Source: Pelagicoccus sp. SDUM812003 (GTDB lineage: Bacteria; Verrucomicrobiota; Verrucomicrobiia; Opitutales; Opitutaceae). From it: a stretch of 64,000 bases of DNA. The position numbers were made by a program, and so were the translations under genes. Positions 52,902-61,520 of this stretch are shown here, in pieces. The notes beneath the pieces are model-generated. The model was not told the DNA's origin and made no database searches. It was given only the letters and a program-made list of their open reading frames with translations. The DNA is taken from assembly GCF_031127815.1 (NCBI RefSeq), contig NZ_JARXHY010000019.1, positions 1 to 64,000 on the forward strand, given 5' to 3'. Numbering within the stretch: the stretch's first letter is position 1; each line of letters opens with the position of its first letter.

Positions 52902-54596
52902 ATGCCTTCCGACTCGACCCACGAAATCACCTACGTGATCGGCCATAAGAATCCAGACGCCGATTCGATTTGCTCCGCTATCGCCTACGCCAATCTGAAA
53001 TCACTGCAGGGACAACGTGGCTTCATCCCCGCTCGCTGCGGCAATACCAACGCCCGCATCGACACCATTCTCTCCAAGTTCAACCAGCCTACGCCGCTGT
53101 TCGTGGGCGACGTATCGCCAAGGGTGAAGGATATCATGGTGAAGAAGGTGGTGAAAACGCGCCAGAACGCCACCTTGTCCGAAGCTCTCCAGCTCATCGA
53201 CGAGCACGACGTGCGCGTGCTGCCGGTGGTGACCGAGGACAACATTCTCAAAGGGTTCGTCTCCATCTTCCAGATGGGCGACTACTTCATCCCGAAGTTT
53301 CGCGAACCTCGCTCCATGCGCCATGTGTACACCAGCATCAACGACGTGGCCAAGGCCTTGCAGGCCGACGTGAAGTACACGCGGGAACCGGACTCGCTGG
53401 AAGACATGTACGTCAAGATCGGCGCCATGGATATTCGCTCCTTCGGCAAGTTCAACGGCTCCGACGCCATCCAAGCCAGCCAGACGATCATCATCGTGGG
53501 CGATCGCTGGGACATCCAGCAGCGCTCCATCCAGATCGGCGTTCGGCTGTTGGTCGTCACGGGCGGTCTCGGCATCGACAACGAGGTGCTGGAGCAGGCC
53601 AAAAACGCCGGCGTCTCGCTCATCGTCAGTCCCTACGATTCCGCCACCACCGCCTGGGCCATCCGCACCGCATCGAAAATCGAGCGCCTGATCGAGACCA
53701 ACTACACCTCGTATTCGGCATCGGATCGGCTTTCGCGGGTCAGCCGACGCATCGCTAGCTCCAACGCTCAGGCCTTTATGGTCACTGACGACGAAGGACA
53801 CCTAACCGGCATTTTCACCAAGACCGACGTGCTCAAGCCCATCAAGACGAACCTGGTGCTTGTCGACCACAACGAGATGGGACAGGCCGTGCCCGGAGCC
53901 TCGGAAGTCAATATCAAGGAGGTCATCGACCACCATCGCCTCGGCTCCATGAACACTCAGCAGCCGATTCTCTTCATCAACGAACCAGTGGGCTCCACCT
54001 GCACCATCGTGGCGGATCTCTTTCGTCGCAACGATCTCGAGCCCTCGCCCGACATCGCCGGCATCATGATGAGCGGCATCATCACCGATACGCTCAACCT
54101 GAATGGCCCGACCTCCACCGACAAGGACTCCGAGATCCTGAGCTGGCTCGAGTCCATCGCCGGCATCAAGGCCGACGACCTCGCTACGGAGGTTTTCAGC
54201 AGCGGATCAGTCATCCTCTCCCTCAGCCCAGATCAAGCCGTCGTGGCCGACCAGAAGTTCTACGAGGAAAACGGAGTCCGCTACTCCGTGTCGCAAATCG
54301 AGGAACTCGGCTTCCAGAACTTTTGGAAAAACTCCGACGAGCTCTCCCTGGCCTTGGAGAATTTCGTGAAGAAGGAGGGGGTCAGTTTCGCCTGCATGCT
54401 AGTGACCGATATCAACCGCCAGAACTCCTTGCTACTGGTGAAAGGCGACCCGGAGTTCATTGATCGAATCCCCTATCCGCCGGTCGAAATCGGCGTCATC
54501 TACGACCTGCAGGGCGTGGTCAGCCGCAAGAAGCAGCTCATCCCATTCATCTCCAGCGCCTTGAAAGGCTCCCTGACCAGCCGCGAAACGGCTTAG
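52902..54596 (+). CDS. ppaC: Manganese-dependent inorganic pyrophosphatase with CBS and DRTGG domains
   Basis: Protein of 564 residues. The N-terminal DHH region opens with YVIGHKNPDADSICSAIAYA (metal ligands H and D). A CBS motif (VSPRVKDIMVKK, then DVRVLPVV) is followed by a DRTGG-like domain (about 120-240), a second CBS and the DHH motif VIDHHRLG near 345, and then a DHHA2 domain. This is a family II pyrophosphatase regulated by adenine nucleotides through its CBS domains. It drives biosynthesis by removing pyrophosphate. Confidence 0.93.
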   Translation: MPSDSTHEITYVIGHKNPDADSICSAIAYANLKSLQGQRGFIPARCGNTNARIDTILSKFNQPTPLFVGDVSPRVKDIMVKKVVKTRQNATLSEALQLIDEHDVRVLPVVTEDNILKGFVSIFQMGDYFIPKFREPRSMRHVYTSINDVAKALQADVKYTREPDSLEDMYVKIGAMDIRSFGKFNGSDAIQASQTIIIVGDRWDIQQRSIQIGVRLLVVTGGLGIDNEVLEQAKNAGVSLIVSPYDSATTAWAIRTASKIERLIETNYTSYSASDRLSRVSRRIASSNAQAFMVTDDEGHLTGIFTKTDVLKPIKTNLVLVDHNEMGQAVPGASEVNIKEVIDHHRLGSMNTQQPILFINEPVGSTCTIVADLFRRNDLEPSPDIAGIMMSGIITDTLNLNGPTSTDKDSEILSWLESIAGIKADDLATEVFSSGSVILSLSPDQAVVADQKFYEENGVRYSVSQIEELGFQNFWKNSDELSLALENFVKKEGVSFACMLVTDINRQNSLLLVKGDPEFIDRIPYPPVEIGVIYDLQGVVSRKKQLIPFISSALKGSLTSRETA

Positions 54597-54617
54597 GGCA
54601 CGCTTCCGATTGGGCGG

Positions 54618-55139
54618 TCAGTCCTTAGGGTCGGCCAGAACGAGGTCCGCCACCACCTCGTCGCCGTCCGCGAAGAAGTTGAGACGATGGTGCTTCACCA
54701 CGCCCATGGTGGAGATGTACAGCTCGTCGCCGCTCAGGACCGTTGGGATAGTGAGGACCGAGGAATAACCGCGGTCCGCGAGGCCGTTCTTGAACGATCC
54801 CGCAAACACGTTGGTCAACTCGCCGCAGACGTCCGAGGTGATTTCGTAGTCCAGACCGTCCTTATCCAGACCGGTGATCTTAGCCGCGGATCGCTCCACG
54901 AATTTCGACTTCATGTAGAGATAGACCACACCGTGAACCTTTCCCACGAAGCCGACCGAGCCCACGTACACCATGCTCATCTCCTCGCCGCCGAGATCAG
55001 GTACGGGCGCTTTCACTCCCGAGAAATCCTTGCTGCTTCGATACTCAAGGCCGAAGCCCAGCATCGTCTTGAAAACGCTCTCAAGGGATTGAGAGATCAT
55101 CTGGTCTAGTTCTTCGTCCGGGATATCGGGTAGGCTCAT
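54618..55139 (-). CDS. CheX-like CheY-P phosphatase domain protein
   Basis: Protein of 173 residues with the CheC/CheX/FliY-type fold: the active-site helix has the E-x-x-N signature in VCGELTNVFAGSFKNGLADRG (about 104-124), and the sequence ends with a strand/linker typical of CheX. Such proteins dephosphorylate CheY-P or similar receivers. There is no che or flagellar gene within the window, so it may serve another receiver, for instance the hybrid kinase 6 kb away, or an unlinked chemosensory system. Confidence 0.82.
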   Translation of the reverse strand: MSLPDIPDEELDQMISQSLESVFKTMLGFGLEYRSSKDFSGVKAPVPDLGGEEMSMVYVGSVGFVGKVHGVVYLYMKSKFVERSAAKITGLDKDGLDYEITSDVCGELTNVFAGSFKNGLADRGYSSVLTIPTVLSGDELYISTMGVVKHHRLNFFADGDEVVADLVLADPKD

Positions 55140-55335
55140 CTTGGATCTGTTTCCTGAATCGAATCGTCTTAAAACTCAACGACTTGAGAACTTGCTCGGC
55201 ACAGTCGAGCAACATGGCGCGAAATCGGTTTTTTGCCAAATAATTTCAATTTTCAGCTACGCAATCCCGCGGGGACGCCCCTCGTTGGTTGAACCGAAGA
55301 CTTTGCCTTTGCCACCCGCCTTAACAGCGAAAACA

Positions 55336-56109
55336 ATGCCCATCATGCCTGCTGCCACAGAAAGCTTCTACGAAACCGACAAGGCCATTTCCGAATACCT
55401 GTTCTTCCACTATGGACGTGCCGAGGACTTTCTTTTCGAAGGCCTCGGTCCGGCAGAGGCGCTGGATTTCGCGAAACGCTGCGCGGAGCTCGCCTTGCGC
55501 CACCCCCTGGAGAAGGGACGCGCCCTCGATCTCGGCTGCGCCGTCGGACGCAGCGCCTGCGAGCTGTCGGCCCTCTTCGAGCAAACCATCGGCATCGACT
55601 ACTCCCACGGCCTGATCGATGCCGCCAATCGCTTGCTGGAAAGCAAACGGGTCGAAATCAGCATCGCGGACGAAGGAGAGCTCACCAAGGCGATCGAAAT
55701 CGAGATTCCACCAAACGCCCGTCCGGAAAGAGTCTCCTTCCGCCAAGGAGACGCCATGGATCTGCCCGGAGAGATCGGCGTTTTCGATTTCGTGCTTATG
55801 GCGAATCTGATCGACAGGCTGCCGGATCCTAGGCGATGCCTCAGCCGGATAGGCTCCTTCTTGAGCGCCGGGGGCATCCTGGCCATCACCTCGCCTTACA
55901 CCTGGCTTGAAGAGTACACCCCAAAGAAAAACTGGCTGGGCGGCTATGCCGTAAATGACGTTCCCGTTCGCTCCTTTCAAACCTTGCAGCAGATTCTGAA
56001 AGCGCAGTTCGATCTGATCGAGACGGCGAATCTGCCTTTCCTCATTCGAGAGCATGCTCGAAAAAACCAATACAGCATCGCCCACGCCTCCCTCTGGCGA
56101 AAACGCTAG
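55336..56109 (+). CDS. SAM methyltransferase, ovothiol (4-mercaptohistidine N1-methyltransferase) type
   Basis: Protein of 257 residues with the class-I SAM-binding motif ALDLGCAVGRS at 63-73. The front YETDKAISEYLFFHYG (12-27) and the order RALDLGCAVGRS, GIDYSHGLIDAA, FDFVLMANLIDRLPDP, ITSPYTWLEEYTP resemble the C-terminal methyltransferase domain of OvoA, which makes ovothiol A. Here it is free-standing: no 5-histidylcysteine sulfoxide synthase part is fused or adjacent. The ATG at 55336 starts the domain; earlier in-frame starts add about 65 residues of non-domain sequence. The enzyme type is certain; the substrate is a family-based inference. Confidence 0.8.
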   Translation: MPIMPAATESFYETDKAISEYLFFHYGRAEDFLFEGLGPAEALDFAKRCAELALRHPLEKGRALDLGCAVGRSACELSALFEQTIGIDYSHGLIDAANRLLESKRVEISIADEGELTKAIEIEIPPNARPERVSFRQGDAMDLPGEIGVFDFVLMANLIDRLPDPRRCLSRIGSFLSAGGILAITSPYTWLEEYTPKKNWLGGYAVNDVPVRSFQTLQQILKAQFDLIETANLPFLIREHARKNQYSIAHASLWRKR

Positions 56110-56153
56110 CTCCCACTCTTCCCGCCTTTCTGCTATACTTCTATCCTGTACCG

Positions 56154-56951
56154 ATGATCTCACTACGCCGCATTCTCGGTCTTCTCGCCACCCTCCTATG
56201 CGCGCTCGTTCTCGCGAGCTGCGCCGAAACGGAGCCCGACAACACATTGGTCGTCGGCATGGAGCTTTCCTATCCGCCTTTCGAAATGTCGGACGAAAAC
56301 AACCAGCCGACAGGCGTGAGCGTGGATTTGGCCAAAGCGCTCGGGGAACATCTCGACCGACCGATCCGCATCGAAAACATCGTATTCACCGGACTGATCC
56401 CTGCACTGAAGACCGGCAAGATCGATTTGATTATCTCCTCCATGACCGCTACCGAGGAGCGAGACCAGTCAATCGATTTTTCGGACCCCTACCTGAAGAC
56501 CGGACTCTGCCTCCTCGTCGCTAAAGACTCCCCCATCCACTCCATCGAAGACGCCGACCGAGAAGGCCTTTCCATCGCGGTGAAACAAGGCACGACCGGG
56601 CACCTCTACGCGATGAACGAAATCGCTCAGGCCAGGGTGCTCACCTTGGAAAAGGAATCCTCCGCCGCCCTAGAGGTAGCCCAAGGCAAAGCGGACGCCT
56701 TCATCTACGATCAGATGTCGATCTATCGAAACTGGACCCGCCATGCAGATACGACTCGAGCCCTTCTCGATCCCTTCCAATCCGAGTCTTGGGTCATCGG
56801 CATCCAGGAGGGCGATTCCGAACTGCAGGCTCAAGTGAACGATTTTCTCCGAACGTTCCGCGAAAACAGCGGCTTCGAGGCCTTGGGAAACAAATACCTA
56901 TCTGAGCAAAAGAAGGCTTTCCAGGAGCTAGGGTACCCCTTTTTCTTCTAG
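56154..56951 (+). CDS. Amino-acid ABC transporter substrate-binding lipoprotein
   Basis: Protein of 265 residues with a lipoprotein signal peptide (LVLASC, lipid Cys at about 23). The mature part is a type-II periplasmic binding domain of the polar amino-acid family: VVGMELSYPPFEM, GVSVDLAKALGEHL, LIISSMTATEERDQSIDFSDPYLK, IAVKQGTTGHLY. It presents an amino acid or similar compound to the permease. First gene of a three-gene ABC set. Confidence 0.93.
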   Translation: MISLRRILGLLATLLCALVLASCAETEPDNTLVVGMELSYPPFEMSDENNQPTGVSVDLAKALGEHLDRPIRIENIVFTGLIPALKTGKIDLIISSMTATEERDQSIDFSDPYLKTGLCLLVAKDSPIHSIEDADREGLSIAVKQGTTGHLYAMNEIAQARVLTLEKESSAALEVAQGKADAFIYDQMSIYRNWTRHADTTRALLDPFQSESWVIGIQEGDSELQAQVNDFLRTFRENSGFEALGNKYLSEQKKAFQELGYPFFF

Positions 56952-56954
56952 AGC

Positions 56955-57743
56955 GTGAGATCGCTGCTATTTGAAACCGAACCCAACGCCCCCCAGGCGA
57001 CTCGGTTTCTCGCCAAGTGGTTCAGCGTACTGCTCGCGCTTTCGCTGATCTGCTCGCTGATACTCGCCGCATTCGCCTCGCTTCAGTACAATTGGAACTG
57101 GTCATCGGTTTTCAACTACAGAAACAAACTGCTGGGAGCCTGGCTGACCACCTTGCAAATCTCCTCCGTATCCCTTGTCTTGAGCAGCATCATCGGCGCT
57201 CTTTCGGCCCTTTCCTCCCGATCTCGCTTCCTCCCGCTACGCTACCTCTTTCGACTCTATGTCGAAATCACTCGCGGTACGCCGCTTCTGGTTCAGATCC
57301 TTATCTATTACTATGTCATCGCCGACGCCGCCCATATCGATAACCGCTACACCGTAGGGACATTGGTGCTGTCGCTCTTCAGCGGAGCCTATCTATCCGA
57401 GATATTTCGCGCCGGCATCGAATCCGTAGGCAGCTCTCAGCTCCTTTCCGCTCAAGCGATCGGTTTCGACTCGTATCAAACGTTTAGATACATCATTCTA
57501 CCGCAAGCTTTGCGACAAAGCTTGCCCGCCCTAGCGGGACAATTCGCAAACTTGATCAAGGACTCCTCCTTGCTGAGCATCATCGCTATCAGCGAATTCA
57601 CCCTAGCCGCTCAGGAAGTGAACGCCGCCACGCTCAGCTCCTTCGAGAGCTTCATCCCGCTCGCGATCGGCTACTTGATTCTAACCCTGCCAATCAGCTA
57701 TCTATCGCGCTACATGGAGCGTAAGGTTTCTTTCGATACATGA
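56955..57743 (+). CDS. Amino-acid ABC transporter permease
   Basis: Protein of 262 residues starting at GTG, three bases after the binding-protein stop. It has about five to six membrane segments, the HisM/GlnP-type motif LYVEITRGTPLLVQILIYYY and the EAA loop SAQAIGFDSYQTFRYIILPQALRQSLP. It should form a homodimeric channel because only one permease gene is present. Its stop overlaps the ATPase start by ATGA. Confidence 0.92.
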   Translation: MRSLLFETEPNAPQATRFLAKWFSVLLALSLICSLILAAFASLQYNWNWSSVFNYRNKLLGAWLTTLQISSVSLVLSSIIGALSALSSRSRFLPLRYLFRLYVEITRGTPLLVQILIYYYVIADAAHIDNRYTVGTLVLSLFSGAYLSEIFRAGIESVGSSQLLSAQAIGFDSYQTFRYIILPQALRQSLPALAGQFANLIKDSSLLSIIAISEFTLAAQEVNAATLSSFESFIPLAIGYLILTLPISYLSRYMERKVSFDT

Positions 57744-58471
57744 AGATCGAGCTGAAAGACATTCGCAAGACCTACGGATCCACCGTGGCTCTCGACAAAC
57801 TGACGCTCCGCCTCCCCGAAACGCGCAGCCTGATTCTCGTCGGTCCGTCAGGCGGCGGAAAATCTACTACGCTTCGCCTGATGGCGGGACTGGAAAAACC
57901 GGATTCGGGTAAGATCTTCTTCAACGGAAAATCTCTTCCTCAGGACGAAGCCGAACGACGAGCCTACCGAAAGTCGGTGGGGATCGTATTCCAGTCCTAC
58001 AATCTCTTTCCTCACCTCGATGCTCTGGAAAACATAGCGCTCCCCCTTCGCAAGGTGCATGGAGTCGATCGCAAGACCGCTGAGGCGCGAGCTCTCGAAT
58101 TGCTCGGGCGCTTCAAGCTGGCTTCCCACGCTCGGAAGCGTCCATATGAAATGTCCGGTGGACAGAATCAACGCGTCGCTATCGCGCGAGCCATGGCCCA
58201 CGAACCGGAGGCACTGTTCTTCGACGAGCCCACCTCCGCGTTGGACCCCGAAATGAGCGCCGAAGTGCTCGATGTCATTGAAGAACTGATACAAACGGGA
58301 AAGCCTTGCATCGTCGTCACCCACCAAATGAGTTTCGCTCGCCGAGCTGGAGATCATATCGCATTCGTAACCAAGGGAAGAATCAGCGAGCTTTCGACCA
58401 GCGAGCGATTTTTCACCAATCCCCAAAATTCGGATACCGCTGCGTTTCTGGAAAAAGAGCTCCGCTATTGA
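57740..58471 (+). CDS. Amino-acid ABC transporter ATPase
   Basis: Protein of 243 residues with Walker A GPSGGGKSTTLRLM (about 35-48), Q-loop FQSYNLFPHLDALEN, ABC signature EMSGGQNQRVAIARAMA and Walker B ALFFDEPTSALDPEM. It matches the GlnQ/HisP type. Completes the transporter begun at 56154. Confidence 0.95.
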   Translation: MKIELKDIRKTYGSTVALDKLTLRLPETRSLILVGPSGGGKSTTLRLMAGLEKPDSGKIFFNGKSLPQDEAERRAYRKSVGIVFQSYNLFPHLDALENIALPLRKVHGVDRKTAEARALELLGRFKLASHARKRPYEMSGGQNQRVAIARAMAHEPEALFFDEPTSALDPEMSAEVLDVIEELIQTGKPCIVVTHQMSFARRAGDHIAFVTKGRISELSTSERFFTNPQNSDTAAFLEKELRY

Positions 58472-58588
58472 GCGGATCCAAGCCTCGCAGGAACCAAGGG
58501 CTCGCACGCTGGCTAACGGACAAGGAAAACGAAGCCGACTGGTATCGGAAACCGGTGTCGATCGAGGGCGAGCTAAGCCGGCGAAGGC

Positions 58589-60127
58589 TCAGAGTCCCTT
58601 GAAGTAGCTGTCGAGAAGAGAAACTCTCTTCTTCTTTTTCTTGACGGGTTTGGGCTTATCAGCGGGCTCCACCAGCTCCACTTCCGCTTCCGTAAAACCA
58701 TGCGATTTCGCCTTCTCCGGCTCATGAGTCGGCTTGGGCACCTTGGGCTCAGGTTTGTCGCGTTGCAGCTTGCCCTCCTTTTCCAGCTGGCTGGCCTTGG
58801 AAAGCACCCTGCTTGGCTTGGATTTCGGAAGCTTTTGAATATCGACGATATCGCCGAACTGATCGACCAACGATTCCGCCTCCACATCGACTTCCAGGTT
58901 TTCCAGCGACGCTGGATCGTCCAAGAGAGGCGATTCGGACGACTCGATGGTCTCTTCCGGCGTCTTGGGCGCTTCCGGCTCCGAGGCAGCTTCGAGTCCC
59001 CCATCTTCCGCCGAGGCCTGCGCTGCAAGGTCTTCCTCAACTAGATTCACGTCTCCGGAAACGAAATCCCGATCCGGTTCGCTTTCCTCCCATACCGGCG
59101 TTTCTCGCACCTGCTCATCCGTGTCAGGTGGCGTTTCCAGCGGATCATCCGACGCCATCGAAGCGTTCACGGCTTCGACGACCTCCTCGGTCGACTCCTG
59201 ATTTTCATCCGCTGGCGATATCTCCTTTTCGGCGAAACTTCTTTCAACCACCGCGTCAATCTCGGCTTGCTCCGCTTCCGGTTCCGGCATCGGCATCTCC
59301 GTCGCTACCTCAGCACCACTTGTCTCCGAAGCTTCCTCCGGCATGCTCAATAGCGCTTCCTCGCTTCGCCCAGTCGGCTCGCTTTCACCGATGACTTCGG
59401 ACTCGTCCGCTACCTGGCCCTCCTCAGTCTCCTTCACGCCTGAAAGAGGCTCCTCTTCGGCGACCGCAGAATCAAGCTCCTGCTCCATCGCTTCCGAGTC
59501 GATGGAATGAGTTCGCTCCGCCTTCTCGGAATCGGGCTCTCGATCTTTCTGGGCAACGACCGGAAGCTCGTCGCTCGCATCTTCATCAACGATCTGATTG
59601 TCAGGCGACTCTGAAAACACGGGCTCCTCTAAACCTCCGAAAGCCTCACCGCCAGCTGACCATTCGGCGGCATCCGGCTGGTGCTGCTTATCTGCGGACT
59701 GCTCGATCGGGTCCTCCGCCACACCATCGGATCCTGATAGCGTCCGTTCTTCCCCCTGCTCTCGATCCGACGAATCGACTGTCATTTCCGCTTCGCTGAG
59801 CGCATCGACAGTCTCCGTATCAGCGACCTCGGAGTCATCACCTTGCTTGGCGCTCGCTTCGAGCTCGCACGGTTCGTCAGCGAGGATCTGGGCAGCTGCC
59901 GAGTCAGTGTCTTCGCGTAATGGTTTCTCAGATACAAGCAGCGCTGCCTCGTCGAACGCCGGTTTGATCTCCAGCTCGTCTTCGACTTCCGAGGAATCCG
60001 ACTCCTCCACTTCCGGGCGGAGCTGCGCCAGCCCTTGCTGCTGGGCAAGTTCGCTCAAACGACTGGAGCGCGAGCGACGCTCAGCAAGAACGGAAAATAG
60101 AGAACTATCTTTTTCTTCGCTTTCCAT
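58589..60127 (-). CDS. Large acidic, probably disordered protein with basic C-terminus
   Basis: Protein of 512 residues, dominated by Glu, Asp, Ser, Ala and Val, with no membrane segment and no recognisable domain. The first ~30 residues (SLFSVLAERRSRSSRLSELAQ) are basic and amphipathic; residues 40-430 are acidic low-complexity; the end is basic with a KKKKKRVSLLDSYFKGL tail. The ATG at 60127 precedes a compact charged N-terminus; a longer start would add 28 residues. It is divergent from a ParA-type ATPase with a 148-base gap. Such proteins may be scaffolds positioned by ParA, but that is inference. Confidence 0.65.
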   Translation of the reverse strand: MESEEKDSSLFSVLAERRSRSSRLSELAQQQGLAQLRPEVEESDSSEVEDELEIKPAFDEAALLVSEKPLREDTDSAAAQILADEPCELEASAKQGDDSEVADTETVDALSEAEMTVDSSDREQGEERTLSGSDGVAEDPIEQSADKQHQPDAAEWSAGGEAFGGLEEPVFSESPDNQIVDEDASDELPVVAQKDREPDSEKAERTHSIDSEAMEQELDSAVAEEEPLSGVKETEEGQVADESEVIGESEPTGRSEEALLSMPEEASETSGAEVATEMPMPEPEAEQAEIDAVVERSFAEKEISPADENQESTEEVVEAVNASMASDDPLETPPDTDEQVRETPVWEESEPDRDFVSGDVNLVEEDLAAQASAEDGGLEAASEPEAPKTPEETIESSESPLLDDPASLENLEVDVEAESLVDQFGDIVDIQKLPKSKPSRVLSKASQLEKEGKLQRDKPEPKVPKPTHEPEKAKSHGFTEAEVELVEPADKPKPVKKKKKRVSLLDSYFKGL

Positions 60128-60275
60128 GGACGTATCGTAGCAACATAGCTGGCCACCGACCGGCTGTAAACGCTCTATCGGCCAGATCGCAGCTAAAGAA
60201 TTGTTAAACAAGGCATAGGGCCTAATTTTCTTTGCCGCATCGATCGATCTGAACTCTTCTCAAGCAACCGAGCAG

Positions 60276-61190
60276 ATGGCAAAGAAGATCAGTTTCCTCA
60301 ACATCAAAGGCGGCGTCGGCAAGACTTCGCTCATCGTAAATATGGGGGCTTGCCTGGCCTATATGGGACGCCGCACCCTCATTGTGGATTTGGATGCCCA
60401 AAGCAATGCGAGCATCTGGCTGATGCGTCTGGACCGATGGAATACCCTAAACCGCGCCCCGGAAAAGTTTCTTCTTCACCTCTTTCGGGACCAAAACGCG
60501 AAGCTGTCGGACTGTATCCAGAAAAGCCCCATCCGCGATACCGATGGCGAAGAAATGCTACCGCGTCTCGATCTGGTGCCAGCATCCTTCACCTTGATGG
60601 ATCTGGAGCACGAAGTACCCAGAAAGGAAGGACAGCCATTCTACGTTCGCTTCTTCGAAGCCCTCAAGTCGGTGGAAGATGAATACGACTTCATCCTTTT
60701 CGACTGCCCGCCAAACTTCTTCTACAGCACCCAGTGTGCGCTCTTCTCTTCGAATCATGTGCTGGTGCCCTCCAATCCGGACGCTTTGAGCATAATCGGA
60801 TTTCATCTGCTGGTGGACAAGCTTTCCCGCTTCAAGAGCGACACCGCAGCTCATCGCAAACAGCTTTCCGCTCCCACTCCCGACATCATCGGTGTCGCTC
60901 TGAACGCAGTGAAACCAGGCACGAAGATCCACGTGCCGCTCGAGCGCTTCAACGCCCAGATCGATCGCTTCAAGCAGCAGGGCAAGGTCGCGCCCATGAC
61001 GCACATCTATCCAGACCTGGTGCGTCACTCGGTCACCGTCGGTCGAGCAGTCATGATGGGCATCCCGACTGTGCTGATGTCAAAGCAGGACGCGTCCATC
61101 AATTTGGCAGAGGACTACATCAAGCTGACCAAGCACCTGCTGGAGCAGCTAGGCGACCCCGAGCCCGACGAAGAAGAGGACGGCGAATAA
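60276..61190 (+). CDS. ParA-family ATPase (second, orphan)
   Basis: Protein of 304 residues with the deviant Walker A KGGVGKTS (about 10-17), A' motif TLIVDLDAQSNASIWLM and Walker B ILFDCPPNFFY. It is longer than Soj-type ParA, and ends in an acidic tail EPDEEEDGE. No parB-like gene is near; its closest neighbours are the acidic protein (divergent) and a hybrid kinase. Orphan ParA/MipZ/ParC-like ATPases often place protein clusters such as chemoreceptor arrays or compartments along the nucleoid. The target here is unknown. Confidence 0.88.
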   Translation: MAKKISFLNIKGGVGKTSLIVNMGACLAYMGRRTLIVDLDAQSNASIWLMRLDRWNTLNRAPEKFLLHLFRDQNAKLSDCIQKSPIRDTDGEEMLPRLDLVPASFTLMDLEHEVPRKEGQPFYVRFFEALKSVEDEYDFILFDCPPNFFYSTQCALFSSNHVLVPSNPDALSIIGFHLLVDKLSRFKSDTAAHRKQLSAPTPDIIGVALNAVKPGTKIHVPLERFNAQIDRFKQQGKVAPMTHIYPDLVRHSVTVGRAVMMGIPTVLMSKQDASINLAEDYIKLTKHLLEQLGDPEPDEEEDGE

Positions 61191-61520
61191 GCCCGCGTCT
61201 CTCCGTTCCCTGATTTTCGTAGCGCGCGTCAAAAGGCAGCCGCTGGAGCTGCGACGGTTTCTCGAGAAAAATTCCGTCAAAAACCCCTCGTCCGATTGCG
61301 ATTCCGTGGAGAGAGACCGATTCGGTAGTACCTCTGGTACAAACGACGAGCTCTCGACCTTCATGAACCACTCACCATCGCCTTCCGCCCAGCGCCTTTT
61401 CGGCGTGGTGGCGCCCACGCGTCTTTGCCCAGAGCATCGGATCGTCGAGATCTCAAGGCCATGCCCTGCACATCCCATGCGACGGCGCCTGGCGGAGATC
61501 TCGGCCATTCCCCATCGACG
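61191..61520. other. Intergenic region before the hybrid kinase
   Basis: 330 bases with no convincing gene on either strand. The kinase frame is open upstream to an ATG at 61461, which would add 20 non-conserved residues, but nothing there looks like a domain. I see no clear terminator for the ParA gene and no clear promoter for the kinase. Confidence 0.4.

Noticed and set aside
61120-61508. Minus-strand frames of 83 and 119 codons upstream of the hybrid kinase
   Set aside because: Partly antisense to the ParA gene, Arg/Ser-rich, without ribosome site or known motif.
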